Part shown: positions 6,796 to 12,644 of the stretch, piece after piece | Layout of the letters: every line of letters starts with the position of its first letter | How positions within the stretch are numbered: position 1 is the first letter of the stretch | Assembly (NCBI GenBank): GCA_003554005.1 | Contig: PWEU01000135.1 | Location: 1 to 13,353, forward strand | Reading direction: 5' to 3' | Source of the DNA: Nitriliruptoraceae bacterium | GTDB taxonomy: Bacteria > Actinomycetota > Nitriliruptoria > Nitriliruptorales > Nitriliruptoraceae | DNA length: 13,353 nt | Notes under the pieces: model-generated | What the model was told of the DNA's origin: nothing | The model's input: the letters and a program-made list of their open reading frames with translations, nothing else | Database searches by the model: none | Program-made: the position numbers and the translations under genes

Positions 6796-6819
6796 GTGCG
6801 GCCGCTCTACCGGCCGCAC
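6796..6819 (+). terminator. 9-bp perfect hairpin between folE and folP
   Basis: GTGCGGCCG (6796-6804) and CGGCCGCAC (6811-6819) pair perfectly around CTCTAC. A second, wider repeat, CGAGCGT (6791-6797) with ACGCTCG (6831-6837), overlaps the left arm by two bases. There is no U-tract. It could terminate the upstream transcript, or be a regulator site, since it ends 21 bp before the putative folP -10. Confidence 0.5.
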
Positions 6820-6840
6820 ACGGCGGTGCAACGCTCGCCG

Positions 6841-6846
6841 TAGCAT
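6841..6846 (+). promoter_or_regulatory. Putative -10 box (TAGCAT) for folP
   Basis: TAGCAT, identical to the ftsH box, lies 38 nt before the folP ATG. It suggests that folP-folB-folK-DUF2520-panC can be transcribed separately from folE. No clear -35. Confidence 0.45.
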
Positions 6847-6884
6847 GCGGTGCTCGCGGGGGCAGCGATCGGGCGGAGGGCCGG

Positions 6885-8018
6885 ATGACCGAAGCGGTGC
6901 CACGGGCTTCGCTCCGCGTGCGCGACGCCACCGCCTGGGAGGTCGCGGGCCCGGTCGACATCGAGGTGTACGGCGAGCGGCAGGTGATCGACCGGCTGCT
7001 GGCGGCGGTCCCGGTCGACGTCGCGCGTTCCCGACCCGAAGCGGCGCTCCTGCGGCTCACGGCACCGGCCTCGCGGCTGCGCGAGGCCCTGGCGACCACG
7101 GACCCGAGGCTGGCCGATCACCTCGATGGCCGGCTCGCGGGCTGGCGACAACCGCCGCCGGACCTGCAGACCCCCGCCGGGACCCTCCCGACCGCGAGCC
7201 GGCCCGTGGTGATGGGGATCCTGAACGTGACGCCCGACTCGTTCTCCGACGGCGGTGCCGCCTACCACCCGGAACAGCACCCACGACCCGCGTTGGCCGC
7301 CGCGAGCGCGCTGCTGGAGGCCGGCGCCGACGTGATCGACGTCGGTGGGGAGTCGACGCGACCGGGGGCGGAGCCGGTCGCGCTGGAGGAGGAGCTGCGG
7401 CGCGTCCTGCCGGTGGTGCGGGAGCTGGCCGCTGCGGGGGCGATCGTGTCGATCGACACCACCAAGGCGGCCGTCGCTCGGGCAGCCATCGAGGCGGGCG
7501 CGGCCCTGGTGAACGACGTCTCCGCCGGTGCCCTGGACCCCGTCCTGCTGGAGACCGTCGCCGCGACCGAGATCCCCTACGTGCTGATGCACCTGCAGGG
7601 GACCCCGAGCACGATGCAGCGGGATCCGCGCTACCTCGATGTCGTCGCCGAGGTGCACCACGCGCTCGACGTCGGGCTGGATCGGCTCGCGGCCCGGGGG
7701 GTGGCCCCGGAGCGGGTCGTGCTGGACCCGGGCATCGGCTTCGGGAAGCGGCTGGAGCACAACCTGGCCCTGCTCCGCGAGCTCTCGACCTTCACCTCCT
7801 TCGGGCGGCCGGTGCTGCTCGGGGCCTCCCGCAAGTCCTTCATCGGCCACCTGACCGGTGGGGCCGGGCCCGACGACCGGCTCGAGGGATCGCTCAGCGT
7901 GGCGGCCCTGGCCGTCGACCGCGGTGCTCGTCTGCTGCGGGTGCACGACGTCGCGGCGACGGTCCGAGCGGTCACCCTCGCGCACGCGATCAGCCACCCC
8001 TGTGACGTACCGTCGTGA
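6885..8018 (+). CDS. folP: Dihydropteroate synthase with N-terminal extension
   Basis: Condenses 6-hydroxymethyl-dihydropterin pyrophosphate with p-aminobenzoate to dihydropteroate; the sulfonamide target; cytoplasmic TIM barrel. Catalytic blocks are intact: VMGILNVTPDSFSDGG (Met110 onward), ADVIDVGGESTRPGA, SIDTTK, LVNDVSAG, VLMHLQGTPSTMQ, LDPGIGFGK, LLGASRKSFIGHLTGG and the final RVHDV. The 377-aa product is about 100 residues longer than usual (about 280). The extra residues (1 to about 105) precede the barrel and match nothing I recognise. ATG 6885 has GGAGG at 6875-6879 five nt upstream, so the extension is very likely translated. folB begins 16 nt after the stop. Confidence 0.96.
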   Translation: MTEAVPRASLRVRDATAWEVAGPVDIEVYGERQVIDRLLAAVPVDVARSRPEAALLRLTAPASRLREALATTDPRLADHLDGRLAGWRQPPPDLQTPAGTLPTASRPVVMGILNVTPDSFSDGGAAYHPEQHPRPALAAASALLEAGADVIDVGGESTRPGAEPVALEEELRRVLPVVRELAAAGAIVSIDTTKAAVARAAIEAGAALVNDVSAGALDPVLLETVAATEIPYVLMHLQGTPSTMQRDPRYLDVVAEVHHALDVGLDRLAARGVAPERVVLDPGIGFGKRLEHNLALLRELSTFTSFGRPVLLGASRKSFIGHLTGGAGPDDRLEGSLSVAALAVDRGARLLRVHDVAATVRAVTLAHAISHPCDVPS

Positions 8019-8034
8019 CCTCGAGGAGCGCAGC

Positions 8035-8394
8035 GTGGACCGCATCACGATCCCCGGTATCGAGGCCTTCGGCCACCACGGCGTGCTGCCCCACGAGCGC
8101 GAGTTCGGCCAGCGGTTCACGGTCGATGTGTCGCTCGGCGTCGACCTGTCGGCGGCCGGGGCCTCGGACGACCTCGCCGACACCGTCGACTACGGCCGCC
8201 TGTCCGGTGACGTCGCGGCGATCGTCACCGGTCCACCCGCCGACCTGATCGAGACCGTCGCGGAGCGCATCGCCACCCGTTGCCTGGAGGACGAGCGGGT
8301 CCAGGCCGTCGAGGTCACCGTGCACAAGCCCGCCGCGCCCGTGCCCGTGGTGGCCGCCGAGGTGTCGGTCACGATCCGGCGGGTGCGAGCGTGA
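8035..8394 (+). CDS. folB: Dihydroneopterin aldolase
   Basis: Cleaves 7,8-dihydroneopterin to 6-hydroxymethyl-dihydropterin and glycolaldehyde in folate synthesis. The 119-aa product has standard length. Typical features are GIEAFGHHGVLPHEREFGQRF at the N-terminus (including the conserved Glu region), DTVDYGRL, LIETVAERIA and the catalytic Lys98 in VEVTVHKPAAP. Start GTG 8035 (VDRITIPGIEAFG) has GAGGAG just upstream; longer in-frame reading runs into folP and is not family-like. The stop overlaps the folK start as GTGA, indicating coupled translation. Confidence 0.95.
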   Translation: MDRITIPGIEAFGHHGVLPHEREFGQRFTVDVSLGVDLSAAGASDDLADTVDYGRLSGDVAAIVTGPPADLIETVAERIATRCLEDERVQAVEVTVHKPAAPVPVVAAEVSVTIRRVRA

Positions 8395-9083
8395 GCGAGA
8401 CCTTCGCCCTCGGGCTCGGCGCGAACGTCGGCGACGCGCTGGAGACCCTGACCGCCGCCGTGTACGCGATCGACGACCTCGACGGCGTGGTCGTCACCGA
8501 CGTCTCGGGCGTGTACCGGACCCCGCCCTGGCCGGCGCCACCTGACCCCCGTGCGGTGCCCCAGGACGACTTCCTCAACCTCGCGGTGGTCGGAGTCACC
8601 TCGCTGTCGCCGCTGGAACTGCTCGACGAGTTGCAGTTCATCGAAGCCGCCTTCGGGCGCGACCGGGACCGCGAGGTGCGATGGGGGCCGCGACCGCTGG
8701 ACATCGACCTCCTGCTGCTCGGCGAGGTGGAGCTGGACACCGAGCGGCTCGTGCTACCTCACCCCCGCATCACCGAGCGGGCCTTCGTGCTCGTCCCGCT
8801 GCTCGAGGTGCTCCCCGGTGGGGTGCTGCCCGGTGGCCAGCGACTGACCGGGGCCCTGGCGGCGCTCGCGCCGATCGAGGACATCGAACTGGAGGTCCGG
8901 CTGGAGGACGTGCCGGGCGGCCGGCTCGCGCGGCCCGAGGGCCCGAGCGGGCCGCCCGCGGGCTTCGTCCGTCCCGGCTGGAGCGACGTGGAGGTCGCGC
9001 GCGACCCCGGGCCGACGGGGCCGACCGGGCCGACCGGGCCGACAGAGCGGGCCGACGGTGGTGGCGACGGCGGTGCGGGATGA
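8391..9083 (+). CDS. folK: HPPK (6-hydroxymethyl-dihydropterin pyrophosphokinase) with repeat tail
   Basis: Transfers pyrophosphate from ATP to 6-hydroxymethyl-dihydropterin, making the FolP substrate. The N-terminus FALGLGANVGD, the VYRTPPW block, DFLNLAVVG and the signature RWGPRPLDIDLLLLG, with Mg-binding Asp104 and Asp106, are all present, as is LPHPRITERAFVLVPL. The catalytic domain ends near residue 165. About 65 further residues form a Gly/Pro-rich tail including GPTGPTGPTGPT, not a normal part of the enzyme. GTG 8391 is chosen for the GTGA overlap with folB. The stop overlaps the next gene as ATGA. In mycobacteria a DUF3180 membrane protein gene follows folK; it is absent here. Confidence 0.95.
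   Translation: MSETFALGLGANVGDALETLTAAVYAIDDLDGVVVTDVSGVYRTPPWPAPPDPRAVPQDDFLNLAVVGVTSLSPLELLDELQFIEAAFGRDRDREVRWGPRPLDIDLLLLGEVELDTERLVLPHPRITERAFVLVPLLEVLPGGVLPGGQRLTGALAALAPIEDIELEVRLEDVPGGRLARPEGPSGPPAGFVRPGWSDVEVARDPGPTGPTGPTGPTERADGGGDGGAG
9009..9044 (+). repeat. 9-bp in-frame repeats (Gly-Pro-Thr) in the folK tail
   Basis: Four 9-bp units of the form GGGCCGACN encode four Gly-Pro-Thr triplets 39 nt before the folK stop. Codons are nearly identical between units, which suggests recent expansion. Confidence 0.85.
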
Positions 9084-9964
9084 GGGTCGCCCTCATCGGG
9101 CCCGGGCGGGTCGGCAGTCTGCTCGCGGCCGCCGGCACCCGGGCCGGCTGGCGCGTCGCGGCCGTCGCCGGTGGCCGGGAGGCGTCGCGGACCTCGCTGG
9201 CGTCCAAGGTGGCTGGGCTGCGGACCTTCGCCGACCCCGCCGAGGCGGTGGTCGGTGCCGATCTCGTCCTGCTCACCGTCCCCGACGACGCCATCGCGCC
9301 GGTGGTGGACGGACTCGTGCGTGCCGATGCGGTCGCACCCGAGCAGCGGGTGGTCCACGTCGCCGGCTCCCGCGGGCTCGAGGTGCTGCGCCGCGCCCAG
9401 CTGGCGGGGGCGCGGGTGGCCGCCTGCCATCCGGCGATGACCATCCCGGCTGGCGCGATCGATCCTGACCTGCTGGTCGGGGTGGCCTGGGCGGTGACCA
9501 CCGGACCAGCGGACCGCGCCTGGGCCGACGAGCTGGTGGTCGCGCTGGGCGGGAACCCCCACCAGGTCGCCGATGACGCTCGGGTGACCTACCACGCGGC
9601 GCTGGCGCTGGCGTCCAACGCGGTGGGTGCCGCGGTCGTCGCCGCCCGACGGCTGCTGCTGTCGGCCCGCGTCGAGGACCCGGCGGCGTTCCTGGCCCCG
9701 CTGGCCCACGCCTCGGTCGACAACGCGGCCACCGTCGGGGCCGCGGCTCTGACCGGCCCGATCGTCCGCGGGGACGTCGGGACCGTCGCTGCCCACCTGG
9801 AGCGGCTCGCCGCCGACCTCCCGGAGCTGCTGCCCGCCTACCGTGCCCTGGCGCTGGCCACCCTCGAGCCGGTCCGGCCGAGCCTGGGGTCCGAGGTCGC
9901 GGCCGTGCTCGACGAGCTGCTGGTCGGCGGTGACCCGGGTGCGGGGCCCGCCGCGAGGGGGTGA
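9080..9964 (+). CDS. Rossmann-like/DUF2520 oxidoreductase-like protein
   Basis: The 294-aa protein has an N-terminal NAD(P)-binding Rossmann motif (MRVALIGPGRVGSLLA; Gly7, Gly9, Gly12) followed by a DUF2520-type helical region. Family features include LVLLTVPDDAI, the His-Pro pair at His117 (ACHPAMTIP) and YHAALALASNAVGAAV. The reaction is not established from sequence. The fold resembles ketopantoate reductases and the gene directly precedes panC, so supplying pantoate is a reasonable hypothesis. The start is ATG 9080, overlapping folK as ATGA, so the gene is translationally coupled to folate synthesis. panC begins 4 nt after its stop. The same neighbour is found beside panC in mycobacteria. 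Confidence 0.88.
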   Translation: MRVALIGPGRVGSLLAAAGTRAGWRVAAVAGGREASRTSLASKVAGLRTFADPAEAVVGADLVLLTVPDDAIAPVVDGLVRADAVAPEQRVVHVAGSRGLEVLRRAQLAGARVAACHPAMTIPAGAIDPDLLVGVAWAVTTGPADRAWADELVVALGGNPHQVADDARVTYHAALALASNAVGAAVVAARRLLLSARVEDPAAFLAPLAHASVDNAATVGAAALTGPIVRGDVGTVAAHLERLAADLPELLPAYRALALATLEPVRPSLGSEVAAVLDELLVGGDPGAGPAARG

Positions 9965-9968
9965 CGAC

Positions 9969-10880
9969 ATGGAACGGGTGACGACGATCGCCGAGCTGCG
10001 CGCACGGGTCGCGGCCCTGCGTGCCGCAGGGGCGACGATCGGCTTCGTACCGACCATGGGCGCCCTCCACGAGGGACACCTGGCGCTGGTCAGGCTCGCC
10101 GCCGAGCAGGCCGACGAGGTGGTGGTCTCGATCTTCGTCAACCCCACCCAGTTCGACCGCGACGACGACCTGGCGGCCTACCCGAGGGACCTGGCCGGTG
10201 ACGAGCGGGCGTTGGCCGGGCTGGGTGCGGCGGCGCCGACGCTGGTGTTCGCCCCCGCGGCCAGCGAGCTCTACCCGCGGCCACCGGCCACCAGCGTGAG
10301 GGTCGCCGGGCTCGACGACCACCTCTGCGGCGCCTCCCGACCCGGGCACTTCGACGGGGTCGGTCTGGTGGTGGTCAAGCTCCTCAACCTCGTGGAGCCG
10401 GACCTCGCCGTGTTCGGCCGCAAGGACCGCCAGCAGCTGCAGATCGTGCGGCGACTGGTCGCCGACCTCGATCTGCCCGTGGAGCCCGTGGCCGCGCCCA
10501 CGGTGCGCGAGCCCGACGGGGTGGCGCTGTCCAGCCGCAACCGGCGCCTATCGGTCGAGGAGCGGGGCTCGGCGCGGGCGCTGCCCCGGGCGCTGCGGGC
10601 CGCGGTGCTGGCGGCGCGGCGGGCGCGGACGGCGGGTGAGGAGCTCCCGGTGGCGACGCTGCGCGAGGCCGCGCTCGAGGTGCTCGACGTACCGGGCGTC
10701 GAGGTGGACTACCTCGAGGTGGTCGATCCCGACGGTCTGCAGCCCGTCACCGGTCCGCTGGCGCCCGACGACGTCGTGGTGGTGGCGGTCGCGGCCAACG
10801 TCGGTCCGGTGCGGCTGATCGACAACGTCGAGGTGGGGGACGTGCAGGACGAGGAGCGGCTCCTCGACGCCGCGGGCTGA
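9969..10880 (+). CDS. panC: Pantothenate synthetase
   Basis: ATP-dependent condensation of pantoate with beta-alanine to pantothenate; cytoplasmic. The 303-aa product carries FVPTMGALHEGHLALVR with the His34/His37 nucleotide-binding motif, SIFVNPTQFD, LAVFGRKDRQQLQIVRRL (Lys152-Asp153, Gln155-156) and VREPDGVALSSRNRRLS, all standard PanC signatures. ATG 9969 follows a G-rich ribosome binding site (GAGGGGG at 9955-9961); GTG 9978 is a weaker alternative. panD, which supplies beta-alanine and usually follows panC in actinobacteria, is not found here: the next gene is on the other strand. The stop lies inside a hairpin shared with the convergent gene. Confidence 0.97.
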   Translation: MERVTTIAELRARVAALRAAGATIGFVPTMGALHEGHLALVRLAAEQADEVVVSIFVNPTQFDRDDDLAAYPRDLAGDERALAGLGAAAPTLVFAPAASELYPRPPATSVRVAGLDDHLCGASRPGHFDGVGLVVVKLLNLVEPDLAVFGRKDRQQLQIVRRLVADLDLPVEPVAAPTVREPDGVALSSRNRRLSVEERGSARALPRALRAAVLAARRARTAGEELPVATLREAALEVLDVPGVEVDYLEVVDPDGLQPVTGPLAPDDVVVVAVAANVGPVRLIDNVEVGDVQDEERLLDAAG

Positions 10881-10893
10881 GCCGTCGGCTCAG
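10877..10893. terminator. Bidirectional hairpin spanning both convergent stop codons
   Basis: CTGAGCC (10877-10883) and GGCTCAG (10887-10893) pair perfectly around GTC. The left arm holds the panC stop (TGA 10878-10880) and the right arm, read on the minus strand, holds the acyltransferase stop (10892-10890), so the two stops face each other in the stem. No U-tract on either side. Position and symmetry suggest a shared terminator. Confidence 0.6.
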
Positions 10894-11492
10894 GGCTCCC
10901 GGGAGAGCGGTCCCACGACTGCGCCGCCCGGCTCCACGCTGCGGCTGACCACGGCGCCGGCACCGATGTGGGCGTGAGCGCCGATGCGTACCCCCCGCAG
11001 GACCAGGGCGCCCACGCCGACCGAGGTGCCCTCGCCGATCACCACGTCGCCGGCGATCCGTGCACCGGGCAGGACGCAGACCAGGTCCTCGAGCACGGTG
11101 TCGTGGCCGACGGCGGCGCCGTGGCCGACCAGCACGTGCTCGCCGAGGACGCACAGCGGCGACACCGCGGCCTGCCAGAACACCTGGGTGCCGGGTCCGA
11201 GCCGGGCCGTGGGTGAGACCACGGCGCTCGGGTCCACCAGGGGATCTGCCGCCGGGCAGGGGACGCGCGGGGCGAGCTTCTGCCGCACGTCGGACATGCC
11301 CACCCCGAAGGTGAACCGGGCGTGTTCCGGCACGTCCATGATCGTGCCCGTCACCGGGATGCCCCGCTCGGTGAAGCGGCCGTCGCGGACCCTGCGGTCG
11401 TCGGCGACCCCGGCCGGGGTGATCTGGCACCGCAGCGCCAGGTCGGCCACGTCCGACCCGTGACCGCCACCCCCGACGATGTACAGCTCCAT
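10890..11492 (-). CDS. NeuD/PglD-like sugar O/N-acyltransferase (left-handed beta-helix)
   Basis: Putative acetyl-CoA-dependent acyltransferase of the NeuD/PglD type, which modifies sialic acids or nucleotide-activated amino sugars; the substrate here is unknown. The 200-aa protein starts MELYIVGGGGHGSDVADLA, a PglD-type N-terminal nucleotide-sugar binding fold, and continues from about residue 100 with hexapeptide repeats (for example VVSPTARLGPGTQVF, CVLGEHVLVGHGAAVGHD, VVIGEGTSVGVGALVLRGVRIGAHAHIGAGAVV). The HGAAVGHD stretch carries candidate catalytic His residues. The ATG at 11492 begins the recognisable domain; extending upstream would run into coaX on the other strand. A possible -10 lies 7 nt before it, implying a leaderless message. 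It is the only minus-strand gene here and sits where panD is expected; no sugar-pathway genes are adjacent. Confidence 0.85.
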   Translation of the reverse strand: MELYIVGGGGHGSDVADLALRCQITPAGVADDRRVRDGRFTERGIPVTGTIMDVPEHARFTFGVGMSDVRQKLAPRVPCPAADPLVDPSAVVSPTARLGPGTQVFWQAAVSPLCVLGEHVLVGHGAAVGHDTVLEDLVCVLPGARIAGDVVIGEGTSVGVGALVLRGVRIGAHAHIGAGAVVSRSVEPGGAVVGPLSREP

Positions 11493-11499
11493 GGTGGCG

Positions 11500-11505
11500 A
11501 CCCTA
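11500..11505 (-). promoter_or_regulatory. Putative -10 box (TAGGGT) for a leaderless acyltransferase mRNA
   Basis: On the minus strand TAGGGT ends 7 nt before the ATG at 11492. That is the spacing seen for leaderless actinobacterial transcripts, whose first base is the start codon. The same bases also give a weak AGGG ribosome binding site, so a leadered transcript from further upstream is possible. Confidence 0.35.
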
Positions 11506-11531
11506 GTCACCGCGTCGGGGTCGGTGGGGAG

Positions 11532-11537
11532 TAGGTT
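11532..11537 (+). promoter_or_regulatory. Putative -10 box (TAGGTT) for coaX
   Basis: TAGGTT lies 30 nt before the coaX ATG in the 75-bp divergent gap. It is followed by a strong ribosome binding site (GGAGG 11557-11561). No clear -35. Because panC ends in a hairpin and an opposing gene intervenes, coaX needs its own promoter. Confidence 0.45.
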
Positions 11538-11567
11538 CGCCGGCACGCGAGCACGCGGAGGGCACGG

Positions 11568-12344
11568 ATGTTGTTGGCGGTCGACGTGGGCAACTCCTCC
11601 ACGGTGCTCGGCCTGTTCTCCGGGGAGCAGCTGCAGCACCGGTGGACCCTGTCGACCTCGGTGTCACGCACCATCGACGAGTACACCCTGACGGTCGCCG
11701 GGCTGCTGTCCCGCGTCGGGCTGGAGCTCGACGGCGACGTGACCGGGGTGGTGATCGGTTCGGTGGTGCCGACCGTGACGGAGCGGTTCCGGGCGCTGTT
11801 CAGCCGGGAGCTGCCCGGTCGGTACCGGCCGATCGTGATCGAGCCGGGGGTGCGTACCGGGGTCGCGATCCGCCACGACCACCCCCAGGATCTGGGGGCG
11901 GACCGCATCGCCAACGCGGTGGCGGTCAGCGCGTTGTACGGGGGACCGGCGATCGTCGTCGACTTCGGGACCGCCGTCAGCTTCGACGCGGTCGATACGA
12001 CCGGCGCGTTCATCGGTGGGGCGATCGCCCCGGGGGTCATGACCGGGGCCGAGGGCCTGGTCGAGCGGGCGGCCCGGCTGCCAACCGTCGAGCCGGTCGC
12101 GCCGGCATCACCGGTCGGGAGATCCACCACCTCGGCGTTGCAGTCGGGCATCGTCTACGGCGCGGCCGCTCTGGTCGACGGGATGGTCAGCCGGATCAGC
12201 CTCGAGCTCGGGCAGGGGGTCACGACCGTGGCGACCGGTGGGACGGCCGAGCTGGTGCTCGAGCACTGCGGCACGATCGACCACCACGATCCCGCCCTCA
12301 CGCTGAAGGGGCTCCGGCTGGTGTGGGAACGCAACGTGCGCTGA
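11568..12344 (+). CDS. coaX: Type III pantothenate kinase
   Basis: Phosphorylates pantothenate, the first committed step to CoA, with ATP and a monovalent cation; cytoplasmic. The 258-aa product has the ASKHA-type motifs of CoaX: MLLAVDVGNSSTVLGLF (Asp6), PQDLGADRIANAVA, IVVDFGTAVSFDAV (Asp132), GGAIAPGVMTGAEGL, STTSALQSGIVYGAAALVDG and VATGGTAELV. ATG 11568 is 6 nt after GGAGG. It is the usual actinobacterial neighbour of panC-panD and lysS, but here it is separated from panC by a divergent acyltransferase gene. A small hairpin and 9-bp repeats follow its stop. Confidence 0.96.
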   Translation: MLLAVDVGNSSTVLGLFSGEQLQHRWTLSTSVSRTIDEYTLTVAGLLSRVGLELDGDVTGVVIGSVVPTVTERFRALFSRELPGRYRPIVIEPGVRTGVAIRHDHPQDLGADRIANAVAVSALYGGPAIVVDFGTAVSFDAVDTTGAFIGGAIAPGVMTGAEGLVERAARLPTVEPVAPASPVGRSTTSALQSGIVYGAAALVDGMVSRISLELGQGVTTVATGGTAELVLEHCGTIDHHDPALTLKGLRLVWERNVR

Positions 12345-12382
12345 GCGTGCCGCCGGCCCGCGCGAAGGGCTGCTGCGGTGAT

Positions 12383-12398
12383 CGCTCGGCGGCGAGCG
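12383..12398 (+). terminator. Short hairpin downstream of coaX
   Basis: CGCTCG (12383-12388) pairs with CGAGCG (12393-12398) around GCGG, 38 nt after the coaX stop. No U-tract follows; the 9-bp repeats start immediately. A weak terminator is plausible. Confidence 0.35.
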
Positions 12399-12442
12399 TG
12401 ACCGTCGTGACCGTCGTGACCGTCGTGACCGTCGTGACCGCC
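12398..12442 (+). repeat. 9-bp tandem repeat downstream of coaX
   Basis: Four exact units of GTGACCGTC (12398-12433) are followed by a fifth with one change (12434-12442). The array lies in the coaX-lysS spacer (12345-12644). The rest of that spacer is GC-rich sequence with no convincing gene on either strand and one promoter-like box near lysS. Confidence 0.92.
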
Positions 12443-12582
12443 GTCGCCGGGTGCGGTGACGGCAGCCGGACAGGCGCGGCCGGGTTCCTGCCACGCTGCT
12501 GCCTCGGTGGTGGTGCCGGGGTCGCGAGGCGGTCAGGGCTGGCCGGCTCCGGGCCCCGCACCAGCCGGACCGCGCACGCGAG

Positions 12583-12588
12583 TAGCGT
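12583..12588 (+). promoter_or_regulatory. Putative -10 box (TAGCGT) for lysS
   Basis: TAGCGT lies 56 nt before the lysS GTG and is the only TANNNT hexamer I see on the plus strand of this 300-bp spacer. No clear -35. Confidence 0.4.
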
Positions 12589-12644
12589 TGCGGTCCGCGG
12601 CCGAGCCTGCCCCCGCTGCCCCGACCTCGCCAGGAGGACCCGAC

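Noticed and set aside
11493..11639. N-terminal extension of the acyltransferase to 11639
   Set aside because: It would run antisense through the start of coaX; the recognisable domain begins at MELYIVGGGG with ATG 11492.
12298..12561. Minus-strand 87-codon open frame in the coaX-lysS spacer
   Set aside because: Much of it is the translated 9-bp repeat (VTT); no ribosome binding site evidence or domain.
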